From Perca fluviatilis (lineage: Eukaryota; Chordata; Actinopteri; Perciformes; Percidae), in the NCBI RefSeq assembly GCF_010015445.1, contig NC_053127.1, positions 28,005,215 to 28,069,214 of the forward strand: a stretch of 64,000 nt of DNA, read 5' to 3'. Numbering within the stretch: the first letter of the stretch is position 1; every line of letters starts with the position of its first letter. Both the position numbers and the translations under genes were made by a program. The notes under the pieces were generated by a model. The model was not told where the DNA came from and searched no databases. It saw only the letters and a program-made list of their open reading frames with translations. Of this stretch, positions 53,601 through 63,290 are shown piece by piece.

Positions 53601-56600
53601 CTGAAGTGAGACTTTAAGCTGTGCTGAAGAGCCGTATTCTCTATCTCATTAGGGAGAATCAGCCCATCTGTGGCAAAAGTCACGGGCAAACAACTTGCAC
53701 ACTTTCACATCCTCACTGATTTTCTAGTAGATAGGACAGAACTTCTCCCTGCTCCCTTCCTCTATCGGTGTGCACGTGTACACTTGTGCTACTGTGTGTG
53801 CACCCACACATATGCCAGCAAAGGTGAGTTTTATCAAACGCAACCGAGAAGAGAGTGAGGGAAGAAGAGAAAGAGAGGGACCACAGGCCCTTTCTTTGCT
53901 GGCTAATCAAGGTTACTATTTTAATGTCTGTCACTTCCTCCTGTCATGACAAGCCACTTTGAGTTAAGCTGGTTCACAGCTTAGCAGGCTCTCTCCCACT
54001 TCTTCATTGCGAGCTACAGCTTCTCTTCCTCCTCCTTGACCCCCCCCCCCTTCCTACACAAGGTGGTAATCTGACTACAATCATGTGAGAGAGGGGGAGA
54101 CGTGCCAACAGAAAGCACAGGTGTGTCAGCATTGTATCAGACCACTGCAGATATGAGTTAAGAAGAGAGAAAGCAATCAAGAGACAGAGGAAACAGGAAG
54201 ACAAAAGAGGAAAGAGTCTCTGACCTTTAGGTTGCCTGGCCTGCGAGCATACTGGTTTAGAAGAGAGCTCACCCTGGGCTCCCCACGGTTGACCTGCCTC
54301 AGCGGGAGGGATTTGGCTGGGCTCCTGCTCAACATACAGAAAATGAGACAATAAGAAAAAACATCTAACACAGAAACTAAAAACAATCACTACTGGGGAG
54401 GAGAGGGCACCTCTGGGTTCAGAGAAAATGAAGTGCAAATGCAGCTGTTCATGTTTTTAAACAATATTCAATAATCTATGCATCTTCTAATGATAATCTA
54501 TTTGAATAGTTACTTATTTCAGTAGAGATTGAAACCTCATCAAATAAAAAAATAAAAAACATGGTATCCAACATTTTACTGTTTCAACAATAATGTTCCT
54601 TTTTTGCATTGTAGTGGTGTTGTTAGACATAGACCAAAACACATCATTGTAAACTAATGCAGGACAAGGCAGACTAGATAAAGACAAGAGCTGAGTGGTT
54701 TTCCAATGTGTAGGAGAATATGAATGCAACATGAAGTAGTGCAGTCAGACAGAGGGAGAACAGAGTCCGCTATACTTTAGCTGAGTCAAAATCTTATAAA
54801 TTTAAGAAGTCTGAAGCCACTGGCTAATGATAAATTGGTTTAAATAAACTCTTTGCAACTGCTTTCTGGCCACATCTGGGCAACTCAACTAACATGCCAT
54901 TGCTAGGGCTGCACGATTTGGAGAAGTAATATTGCCATTTGCATTACTGCGATACTGTAGCCATATAATGGCATCATGAGTATACTTGCCTGCTTATCAA
55001 GAAAAACTGCCTAAACAGAGACTGACTGGTCATATCTTTTGTGGATGTTGTTAGGACGGTAGCGTAAGTGAGAGTGAGAATTGCAGGTGCGTTGATTGAG
55101 TGACGTCAGTGAGTGATTGGTCGAGCAAGGAGACAGAGGGGCCGCGAGTGGTGTCGGAGATTAGCGTAGCAGCTGTGTGAGGGAAAAGCGACGGGAAGAA
55201 GAGATAGCAAAGACGATGTGAAGTGAGTAACTGTAACAGTGAACAATAAAACAACAAACTTCTTAAGACATTCTTCGCACATATGTGGTTATGTCATCGC
55301 ACAGAGTGACATCGCGATTGCGATTAGATTAATCGTGCAGACCTAGCCATTACTAAATAATATACTGTACTTTGCCTGCTTTTATAACAGCAAAATATGG
55401 CAAAAATGTGCTGCCTAGCCTCCCTCTGTCCACTGCAGTGGTGATGATGGAAAACGTAGCTGTGTACTGAGTTGGAGTTAAGGGATATCCACTAAAGGAA
55501 CCAGAGGGTTGGATCCACACTGCTACAGGAAAGACGAGGGGGCTGGGACAACACACCCATTGCACCTGGCCTGCAGCAACGTTTACCGGCGGATCAGCCT
55601 TCAGCCCTCGGCGGAGAGGAGGTCTGCTGTGCTCCGTTTGAGCCCCCTCCACCCACCACTCAGAGCTCATCTGCTCCGCCGCCGCCTCCGCCGGACTGTA
55701 CTCCACAGGCTCTTCGTTATCTGTGCCGTACTCCACGTCAATCTCTACCTCGCGACCAATAGGTGACCTCAGAGTCGGTCCTGTTTGGCTGACTGGGTAG
55801 GGTCTTGGTGGGATAAGACCGTGGCCGGGGTTGGCTGCTGTGGCAGCAGCCATCTGACTCCTGAGCATGGCCTCCCTCCTAAGGCGGTCCCCTAGCCCTC
55901 TGAGCAGTGATCTATCTTTGCTGTAGGGGCTCAGCTGGGGAGGACAGCAGGCTGAGACCCGCCTGCTGGAGGGACCCTCATATAAACACATGTCCTCTTC
56001 TTCAGGATAACTCATGGTGTCAACCGTGTCTGCGTAGTGCACCCTGTGCTGTGTCTTAGGCCTGACCTGCAAGGGTCCGTGTCGGGGGAAAGGCTCTTTG
56101 GGTAGACATCCGGGATCCCTGTTGAAGTGGTGATGGTGAGGGGGAACAGGTGGGTGTGGGTTGGGGTGATGCTGGGGGGCATGGTGGAGGCGTTCTGAGG
56201 CTCTGGGGCGATGGTGGCTGGGCCTGGGCCGAGGCTGACTGTGGTGGGTTAAAGGCTCATCTTGACGGCTATCTTCCTCTTCTGTCATCTCAGGAATGCA
56301 GAACAGCTGCTTGTGGTGTTGGACCTGAGGAGGATACTTAGGGATCCTCTGAAATACCTCCTCGTCACTGTCTGGGGGCTCTAACTTCCGCGACTACAAG
56401 GCCCGAGGTCAAAGCAAGCAAGAATGGGTTGGTGAAGGTGGGATCATATTGTTCAGTGAAAATAAGGAAAGTGCAGACAAAACAGAGGACAACCCGGCCG
56501 TGCAAAGGAAGGAAAAAAAGAAAGGAAGAAAAAACAAAAAGAATCTCAATTAAGCACGACCAGAAACATGACAGAAGAAACAAGGCCAGTGAAGGACACC

Positions 56601-59600
56601 TTAACTATGTGAGACAAACTGAAAGAAGCACGTTTCATTCAAAAAGCAGAACTCACAAAGTGCCTGTGCAAATGTGGGTGCGTATGGCCACAGAATATGT
56701 AGTGGATTAATTTACCCTGTTAGCTCTGACTGTGTAGCCCCTGGCCTGTGCTTCGCCGAGATGGTCAGAGTAAAGTTCCTCCTCCTCCTCCTCCAGGATG
56801 TCAGACAGATCTGAACGGCTGTTGTCTGCGTGATAGTCACTGGGAGGCTCCACAAGCCCTCTGCTATAACTCTGCAATGAAATACGTCAAGATTCTGAAA
56901 CAATATATTCGATTTATCTTACATTTTAAATCCATATTAGCCATTCCATTGAATACTGAGTATAATAAATAAATAAAATCTGCAGGTTTCTAAATGTATT
57001 AGATATGCATGCCTATGGCCTTCTCCTATGAGGGATGGGAATCAGAGGTTACCTCACGATAGGATACACGATACATGGCTCATTATACCGATAATATCAG
57101 GATTACAGCAATTCTGCGATAATCAATATATTGCTAGACAATCCTATAATGATCACGATATCGCTTTAACTATGAATACAAAATGCCTGTGAAATTATAA
57201 AAATAAATAAAAAACTTTATATAAAAATGCAAATTCTTGTACTTTAGTGCAAAACCTAGACAACACTTCTGGAGGGCTCAACCAAAAATTCAGCTTCTCC
57301 CTTTCAAACAAGTTTATCAGCAGTGATCGGCCTATGCTACACATACATGCCATATTCATTTTTGTAGTGAAGAGTAAACCTATTTCAGATAGTAGGCGGC
57401 GTTAAGAAAATAGGGCTGACCTGCTGCTTCGTCCAGTACGCTGGCTCTTGGTCCTGTCTCAAGAATTCTTCGATGGACACCAGGCGGGTATTCTCCTGCT
57501 CCTCCTCCGCCTCGGATTCCAGCGGGGAGGTGCTGGGGGGTCGGAGGAGGTTCTGAGGGTTAAGGAAGTCTGAGATGGGGGCTTTGAGTGGGGTCGGGAT
57601 GCGCTCAGGGATCCCGGCCTTGGCACTGGGGTCCTCGATGAACTCTCTCATAGATGGGAAAGGACGGATGGTGTCAGGGCTGTTGGTGTCTCTGCGCTGC
57701 TCCAACACTGCTGCTGCCGTTACGTTTGCTTGTGCAGTTGCTGCTACTGGAGATGGTTGGGGTGGCGATGTGGTGGGGGAGGTCACATTAACCTGAAGAT
57801 GAAAAAGATAGTCAGTACAACACTATTTGAGTTTTAAATTAGCTATTAGCAGTTTGCACTGTACCCATGGATGTACAGACAGAAACTTAAAAACGTGAAG
57901 CTTCTCAGGCAAGCTCTGGAGTTTTAAGAACTTTTCCCATGATTTCTAAGTAGATTTATGGACATTTATTCATGATGGAGAAAGAAGATAATGATATGCA
58001 CAAAAAAAACACAAGTCACACTGAACCTCAAAATTTGGATATCATGTCTGTATTCAGATTTGATGCAAATTGTGAGAGGCACGCCTCACGTTTTGAAACC
58101 TCTGATCTAGGAAAATAAACGAGTTGCGGCATTTTATACATAGGAGGATGGAAGAGTGAGCATTACCACTGGAGTAATGGTGGAGGCTACTGGTAATATG
58201 GCCTCACACTCGGCCAAGGCAGCAGCAGAAGAGGGGTTGGCCCAGGCCTTTGCATATGATGCAGATAAAAGATTTTCTGAGTGGAGTGCATGAGGAGGGT
58301 TGGCATCAGCCTCCACTGTGAGGCCAGTGATGTTTGTGTCTGATGGCAAAGTGCTGGGCAGCATGGAGACTTTGGCAGCAGAATTCCCGTAGGACGGCTG
58401 TGAGGGCAGGTTACCGCAACCTGTAGGAGTGCAGGGTCCAGGTGGCACAACTTGGGCAGTGATAACTGGACCTGCCATAATGGCAGCCAGCTTGGAGGGC
58501 ACATTGACTGGCAAAGAGTGGCAGGAATCCCCGTGGGCAGACGTGGTGCGGACAGTGAGCTCCTGAACTGCCAGCAGGGACTGCATCTGAGAGGGGCCAA
58601 GCAGGGCACTGCCGGCTGTTGGGGAAGACACCTCCAGCACCTTGGACAGGAGAATGACAGGTACATTTTTTTAATTTCACATTGACAATAAAAAGTGTAC
58701 AGCAGCTTTCAAAAAGCCATAGACGGACAGATATACACTGAAATGAAACCGCAATGAAATGAATGTTAAAGTTCTTGCCTTTTTCTTGTCAGCATATATA
58801 GTGTATCCAGTGACACGGACTCCATTAGAGGTCCCGGCAGCATCTATAGTGACTGGCAGCCAGCTGATGAGGGCAATGCCCGGGGAGGGGCCACGCTCCA
58901 GCTGTACATCCAGAGGAGCATCAGGGGGGCCTGCAGGGATTGAAAGCATCATACCACAGCCAGTGGCAAGCACATGATAGAGAAATATTTTCATATTAAT
59001 ATAGGATCAGGGGATTCACTCATACTGAAAATACAGTGCTTAGCATTAGGAATGATTATCACAATGGGAACATGATTCTACAGAAAAAAATGCCTAATGT
59101 CTAAAACTCTAAAGGGACATTAAGACATTTAGAAACCATATACCTGAGTTCCCAGACTGTGGGCATGAAACTTAAGCAAATGTAAACGATCATTAATAGA
59201 AATACAACTCAAATCTAATATGACACTGATCACAAATAAGCATCTTACAGGTCTAAAATGTATTCATGAAAAATGAAAATACTTTTGACTAGAAGGAGCC
59301 GAATGGCAAATAGGTACCACAAACTAACATCAAATAATGTTTGCAATAAACAAAATCAGTGACTCAGTTCTCACGAAAATACCAAAACCTCACGTTGAGC
59401 TTCCTCATTTACATTCAATTCCAATTCTTTTAGCTTTTACTCTTGCACAGTGCTTTGTTGGCAGGGCAGGAAAATGTCAAAGAAGGGCACTTCAAAATCA
59501 AGAAAATACTAACTTGCCATGAGGATAGAACCCTACTCTGTTATTAGTAGGGATACTTGATCAGTAGGTGTGGTAGAGGATGTCATCTGCCGTGACCAAT

Positions 59601-60087
59601 TAAGTCACCTATTTTCCTTCGCTTTAAAAGTAATACATTCTTTGCCAAGGTGCTTTGGCTATTCAAGAGAGGGGAGTCAGAGCAGCTCACAAAAGCAGCT
59701 CTCAAGAATAAACCAATGTCCTTGTGTGGGAGGTACAGAATCAACGCTATTGAATATAAGATATCATCTGAATATAACACACTGGGTTAACATGTAGCTC
59801 TGATCACTGTGTTGTTCTGTGATATTATGTGAAATGCTGGACAGAACCAGCAGTAGACTGTAGGAAGAGCTTGGCTATGGGATAGGTCGCCTACAGACAG
59901 TCCCTAACATTAATGGTGGATCATGTGACCGTCTCAACAATCCCCAATGTGTGGCACTTCCCAGCAGTGCTCCTTTCACTAAAATGTATTACATGTAAAT
60001 GTGATAACATGTGCATATGGTCAAAATTAAAAAAAAATATTTCAAGGACATTGGTCACACAAAGCTTTGATAAGCTTCTCAATGGGA

Positions 60088-60169
<82 letters not shown>

Positions 60170-61881
60170 GTTATCTAGGTCCAAGATTTGAGCCAGACTG
60201 GGTCTTACATATTTTGTACTTACTCTTAAATGTTAGATATGATTTAATTTTAAATGGGAAAAAATTAACTCTTATTGATTCAAGTCCCCATAGACCAGGA
60301 ATACTGAAGTTTGCCCTGGGGCCACTTTTGCCAAATGTCAGGAGGCCAGGGGCCAGTTAATAAACACACAATAATATTTATCAGATAAAAACAACCTTGC
60401 ATACAGCAATTGGCAAATCCAGTCACAGCAGTCTTCCCCTGGCAAGTTTTTTTTAATGCACTCTGTCCCCTCAATTTATTTTAATTGTGAATTAGAAAAT
60501 GGTCGGTGGGCTACTTGGCACCCTATCGGGCAGTTAAGTCGAGTATCACTGTGTTGTATCACTGCAATGTCTAAGTGTAGTTAGCGCCTTTAGAAAACAT
60601 CTGATATAAGATAAAATACTAAATCCTGACCTGCCATCAGTGTGGTGAAGGTGATCGTAGCGCTTCTGTGCTCGCGTCGCTCCACAGGTAACTCCCATGG
60701 CGTGCGGTGCGGCCGTGCCTCCACTTTGACTGTGTACTGCAGGCTGGGCAAGAGGTTATTGAGGCACAGCGAGCAGCAGCCAGCCTTCACCAGCTCACAC
60801 TCCTCCTCATTCAAGGACACAATGTGCACATAGTTACTGTTGCTGGGCAGCCAGGTCAGGTTGGCAGAGGTGGCGGTGATCCTCTCCACACGCAGCTGCG
60901 TGGGCGCCACACAAACGTCCCGACCGACCAACATGCTGCAGCGCAGCTGGTCTGAGGGGCCCTTCTCGGTCAGGCTTTGCACTGACACACGGTAGGCCTT
61001 GAGGTTTATGTCCAACCGCTCCAGAACCGCTTTGGTCTGGGCACCGAAGGGCACATTGAGCCGCAGCTCCTGGTCCACATACACATTATAGCTCCACACA
61101 TTGCCCCAGCCAGCCGGCACCAGCGGAGGGTCCCAGCCGATGATGATGCTCTTGGCAAGCTGCTTGATGAGGGTAAGCTTACGTGGGTAAGGCACAATGT
61201 CCACTCCCACCTCCTCCAAATCCAAGTCTAGGCCGTTGGTGAGGGGGGCTGGGACAGCCAAGGCCGATGCTGAATCTGAGGGGGCTGAGGCAGGGCCAGA
61301 GGCAGCAGAGGCCTCTGTCCTTTCTGAGGCGCTGACGCCCATGTGGAGGTGATGCTGGTGGCTGGCACTGTGCAGGCTGCTGTCTAGCAGGGAGTTATGG
61401 GACATGTCCCCCGTCTCTGGATGCTGAGTGCTCAGAACATCGTCGTCTGATACACGTTCCACAAAGTTAGAGGGGACCAGCCCTCTCCGTCCGTCCATCA
61501 GCTCACCTGTAAGGAGCCAAATCAACACTGAATATCATGTCTAGACAGAAATATGAAATTGTAGACCGAGCAATTCATACTCCAGATTTACCTTCATAGA
61601 AGCCATCATCATCCATGTCTCCATACACATAAATGTATTCTCCAGCAGTAAGTGGAAGCTCCACTTCAGGGTTGTCATTGGGGCCATCATATGGATTATA
61701 GCTGTTGAAAATTGAAAAACACATATTAAACTGTTGACATAGTGAGTCAACTCTTGCCATAGTTTAATATTTACCTGTATCTCGCAATGAAAACCTGAAG
61801 CTTTGCTGCTCCTCTGCTGGCTGTGTAAGGTGCCGGGGCTACGTCAATGTCCAGCTCCTCCACTTCACTGGCAGTGTCCAC
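46150..61881 (-). CDS. tspoap1: tspoap1 (bzrap1, RIM-binding protein 1), 3' part of the gene, 17 exons
   Basis: Exons in order: 61881-61775, 61701-61592, 61506-60631, 58930-58779, 58640-58167, 57792-57421, 56871-56716, 56393-55587, 54324-54225, 53050-52908, 52234-52066, 51287-51219, 50533-50486, 49345-49215, 49098-49027, 47208-47110, 46491-46150. All phases agree and the sum is 1,409 codons including stop. Domain order SH3, three FN3, acidic/proline-rich linker, SH3, SH3 is that of RIM-binding proteins. Identity to human TSPOAP1 is highest in SH3-I ([13 protein letters not shown]), FN3-3 ([20 protein letters not shown]) and SH3-II. The protein links RIM and voltage-gated calcium channels at the presynaptic active zone. 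rimbp2 was considered, but the neighbours and the [10 protein letters not shown] exon favour tspoap1. The 5' end lies beyond the right edge. Confidence 0.95.
47110..49345 (-). CDS. tspoap1: tspoap1 exons for SH3-III
   Basis: Exon 49345-49215 starts with a polyalanine tract coded by a GCT/GCA repeat (about 49305-49327) and then [19 protein letters not shown]. Exon 49098-49027 encodes [20 protein letters not shown]. Exon 47208-47110 encodes [18 protein letters not shown] and then [14 protein letters not shown]. The last has a usable donor CCCAG|GTGGCT; if it is not spliced, the frame reads V-A-stop at 47101. Two nested MITEs lie in the intron before this last exon. Confidence 0.94.
47305..47475. 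mobile_element. hAT-like MITE fragment (GATTAATC family)
   Basis: AAATCGATTAATCATTTAGG at one side and CATTAATCGATGATG at the other resemble the interior of the 52321-52688 element. Termini are not intact. Confidence 0.35.
47619..47675. repeat. (TA)n microsatellite
   Basis: Continuous TA run of about 57 bases in a tspoap1 intron. Confidence 0.92.
48032..48998. mobile_element. hAT-type MITE (CAGYGGTGGAAG family), split by a younger MITE
   Basis: Ends CAGCGGTGGAAGAAG and TTCCACCACTG are inverted. The flanks ATTCTAAA (48024-48031) and ATTCTAGA (48999-49006) are an 8-bp duplication with one mismatch. Without the insert at 48434-48953 it is about 440 bp. Confidence 0.85.
48434..48953. mobile_element. 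TTAA-flanked MITE (AGTGCTCATATT family) nested in a hAT MITE
   Basis: Ends AGTGCTCATATTATGC and GCACAATATGAGCACT are inverted, with TTAA on each side (48430-48433, 48954-48957). The short GC-richer centre has no transposase. It interrupts the older element, giving a relative age. Confidence 0.85.
49346..50485 (-). other. tspoap1 intron
   Basis: Unique AT-rich sequence. I see no exon, repeat with clear ends or RNA gene. Confidence 0.5.
50486..51287 (-). CDS. tspoap1: tspoap1 two small symmetric exons between SH3-II and SH3-III
   Basis: Exon 51287-51219 (69 bases) encodes [32 protein letters not shown] is shared with human TSPOAP1 and includes a PxxPxR SH3-ligand pattern. Exon 50533-50486 (48 bases) encodes [15 protein letters not shown]. 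Both start and end in phase 1, so either can be skipped without a frame change. The acceptor of the first (CATAAAG|GC) is weak, and an alternative acceptor (CACAG|CT) would not keep phase. Confidence 0.78.
51288..52065 (-). other. tspoap1 intron
   Basis: Purine-rich near its 3' side, otherwise nothing recognisable. Confidence 0.5.
52066..53050 (-). CDS. tspoap1: tspoap1 exons for SH3-II
   Basis: Exon 53050-52908 encodes [20 protein letters not shown] and [19 protein letters not shown], ending EGQIIK|GTATGT. Exon 52234-52066 encodes [36 protein letters not shown] and ends in phase 1. Both are close to human TSPOAP1 SH3-II, which binds proline-rich peptides of RIM and calcium channels. The intron between them carries a MITE. 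Confidence 0.95.
52321..52688. mobile_element. hAT-like MITE (GATTAATC family) in tspoap1 SH3-II intron
   Basis: The left end TAGAGCTACAAAGATTAATC and right end TTAGTTGCAGCCCGG are imperfectly inverted. The flanks ATTTATTC (52313-52320) and ATATATTC (52689-52696) differ at one base. The interior is full of ATCGATTA/TAATCGAC words. Confidence 0.75.
53051..54224 (-). other. tspoap1 intron
   Basis: Short CA/GACA repeat next to the SH3-II acceptor, otherwise unique sequence without a supported exon. Confidence 0.5.
54225..54327 (-). CDS. tspoap1: tspoap1 small linker exon with tandem acceptor
   Basis: Encodes (Q)[14 protein letters not shown] through QARQPK and ends AAAG|GTCAGA in phase 1. The acceptor is the tandem GAGCAG, so the exon may start at 54327 or 54324, with or without one glutamine, without changing frame. 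The choice of frame rests on phase agreement with both neighbours; one alternative frame is also open. Confidence 0.75.
54904..55345. mobile_element. hAT-like MITE, TAGGGCTGCACGATTTGG family
   Basis: Ends TAGGGCTGCACGATTTGG and AATCGTGCAGACCTA are inverted. The flanks GCCATTGC (54896-54903) and GCCATTAC (55346-55353) differ at one base. The middle is GC-richer and unlike other copies, so it may have captured unrelated sequence. Confidence 0.85.
55587..57792 (-). CDS. tspoap1: tspoap1 exons for the acidic and proline-rich linker
   Basis: Exon 57792-57421 has a conserved-looking helix-like core ([19 protein letters not shown], then [17 protein letters not shown]). Exon 56871-56716 has [19 protein letters not shown], equivalent to human NSDLSDIQEEEEE. 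Exon 56393-55587 (269 codons) begins [20 protein letters not shown], again matching a human acidic motif, then is rich in histidine and proline, and has [20 protein letters not shown], like human EISIEYDSEDEQE. The donor of the last is CCGCCG|GTAAAC. The frame runs on past this donor to 55353, but that extension is intron. Confidence 0.92.
57031..57240. mobile_element. Degenerate MITE fragment (ATCACGATATCG motif)
   Basis: GGGATGGGAATCAGAGGTTACC, followed by repeated ACGATA/CGATAATC and CACGATATCGC, resembles the GGGCTGGGCAAT-type elements. Ends are not recoverable. Confidence 0.35.
58167..58930 (-). CDS. tspoap1: tspoap1 exons for FN3-3 and the start of the linker
   Basis: Exon 58930-58779 encodes [20 protein letters not shown] and [20 protein letters not shown]. 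Exon 58640-58167 continues [20 protein letters not shown] and then turns to a weakly conserved proline/serine/alanine-rich region. The intron between them has a GC donor (AAAAAG|GCAAGA). No GT lies nearby, and K|VLEV aligns with human K|IMEV, so the junction is secure. Confidence 0.93.
58931..60630 (-). other. tspoap1 intron with CA repeat
   Basis: The largest resolved intron of the gene in this window. It holds the CA microsatellite listed separately and unique AT-rich sequence; no exon is supported. Confidence 0.5.
60089..60165. repeat. (CA)n microsatellite
   Basis: CA run of about 77 bases with one interruption (CAACAC) near its middle. Confidence 0.93.
60631..61506 (-). CDS. tspoap1: tspoap1 large exon: end of SH3-I, linker, FN3-1 and FN3-2
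   Basis: This 876-base exon (phase 2 in, phase 1 out) ends SH3-I, then has a serine/histidine/alanine-rich linker of about 80 residues poorly conserved with mammals. Next come FN3-1 (from [20 protein letters not shown] to [10 protein letters not shown]) and FN3-2 ([20 protein letters not shown] to SATITFTTL), each with the core tryptophan. FN3-2 has an unusual run of cysteines ([10 protein letters not shown]) around one strand. Confidence 0.95.
61592..61881 (-). CDS. tspoap1: tspoap1 exons leading into and opening SH3-I
   Basis: Exon 61881-61775 encodes [14 protein letters not shown] followed by LQVFIARY, the first SH3 strand. Exon 61701-61592 encodes [37 protein letters not shown]: the RT loop with its acidic patch and the n-Src loop. 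SH3-I is finished by [17 protein letters not shown] at the start of the next exon (61506), with the ligand-contacting PSNF. Splice sites are CTCAG|GTG, ACAG|GTAAAT, CAACAG|CTA and GAAG|GTAAAT. Confidence 0.95.
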
Positions 61882-62088
61882 CTGAGAACACCATCAACTG
61901 AAGGTAAATGTCCTAGACCTTTCGGCAATCCGAAAACTGCTTGTATTGGTGTGCAAAAACCTTTAATTTGATTTAATTTTAATATTCATCTCGAACAATC
62001 AACAATGTTGCAAAACAAAACAAAAAAATTAAAACCACAAGAATAAAATACAACAATCAGAATTTACCAAAAACCAATACAAAAAAAA

Positions 62089-62090
<2 letters not shown>

Positions 62091-62132
<42 letters not shown>
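62091..62132. repeat. (TAA)n microsatellite at the LINE tail
   Basis: About 14 TAA units after a run of A. Its position at the 3' end of the LINE suggests it grew from the element's tail. Confidence 0.85.
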
Positions 62133-62133
<1 letters not shown>

Positions 62134-63290
62134 GGATTAGTTCAAGAAGGAGCAGGTGGAAGCAAATCGCTCATTTGGTCCTGCCCCTACTTCACAATAT
62201 CATATTATTATAAAACAAATAGATCTGCAGCATACAATTGTTCAGGTCTTACAATAACTTAGAACAATACAACAATACCTTAACATTACAATTCCATTCC
62301 TATGTTTCGGTCTATTCTTTTCTGTATTGGTCAAGTAATGATTTCTTTAATCTATTTTTGAACTGATTGATATTATGGCTCTGTTTGATGTCATTGTTCA
62401 GTCCATTTCATAAGGTCACCCCACAAACTTCGCACAAGAGGTTGTTTGAACATACATTGTCCTCTTCGATGATATCCCCCGTCTCTTTCATCAAACATTG
62501 TGCGTATGTTACATAGTAAATAATTTTCTTTAAACTTTAAACATAAAATTGTGCAGTTTTAAATGTAACAATGTCCATAAATTTCAGCAAATGTGAATTA
62601 AAAAACAGATGATTAATGTGCTCATAATACCCGGTGTGTTTTATTATGCTGATTGCTCTTTTTTTGCAATGTGCAAATATTTAGTAAGTTGCTTTTGTAG
62701 GTATTTCCCCAAACTTCTACACAATATAACATATATGGTAAAATAAGTGTGCAGTACAGAGTATGTAATGTAGTTTGGTTTAATATGTATCTAGTTGTGC
62801 ACAATATACAAATACTTCTAGCCATCTTCATGAACAGATATTTAATGTGGGGCTTCCAGCACAGTTTGTGGTCAAGTACAACACCCAGAAATTTACTTTC
62901 ATAGACTCTTTCAATTATTTTGTCATCAATTACTATTTTAACATCTTTATTTATTGTACGATTTCCAAATATCATGAATTTAATTTTGTTCAAGTTTAAA
63001 GATAATTTATTTGAATCAAAGCAAAGTTTTAATTTATTCATTTCATTTGTGACCATTTCCAGCATCTGCTGCAAGTTATCCCCGCAACAAAAAATATTTG
63101 TGTCATCTACAAAAACAGTAAATTTTAGTACATTTGATACTTTGCAAATGTCATTTAGGTAAAGGATAAACTGTTTCGGGCCTAAAACTGACCCCTGTGG
63201 AACACCACAGGAAATACTAAGGTAAGTGATTATCCATTTGAACAAACTGACTCCTGTTTTCAATATAGTTTTTTATCAATGAGATATCAA
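62091..63290 (-). mobile_element. Decayed LINE (L2/CR1-like group), reverse transcriptase remnant
   Basis: The minus-strand frame 63263-62622 encodes part of a non-LTR reverse transcriptase: CGVPQGSVLGP, then FVDDTNIF (FADD-type catalytic motif, with V for A), LNLNKIKFMIFGN, KFLGVVLDHKLCW and LPYMLYCVEVWGNTYK. After a frameshift near 62640 the C-terminal region resumes as YYEHINHLFF at about 62590-62625, with further stops. The 5' part, including any endonuclease, is missing. The 3' end is a simple (TTA)n tail at 62091-62132, as in this LINE group. It lies in the same direction as tspoap1 in its intron. Confidence 0.82.

Noticed and set aside
55353..55586. Open frame continuing past the large tspoap1 linker exon
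   Set aside because: A strong donor (CCGCCG|GTAAAC) at 55587 and phase agreement with the next exon show that the extension is intron; the added residues match nothing.
58187..58680. Two other minus-strand frames over the tspoap1 linker exon
   Set aside because: Only the frame ending TITPV keeps phase with both neighbouring exons.
60067..60191. Frames of threonine-histidine or cysteine-valine repeats
   Set aside because: Translation of the CA microsatellite.
46150..61881. Assignment to rimbp2 rather than tspoap1
   Set aside because: Neighbours hsf5, rnf43, supt4h1 and mir142, and the [10 protein letters not shown] segment, fit TSPOAP1.
62920..63162. Plus-strand frame opposite the LINE
   Set aside because: Antisense of the reverse transcriptase region, no independent support.
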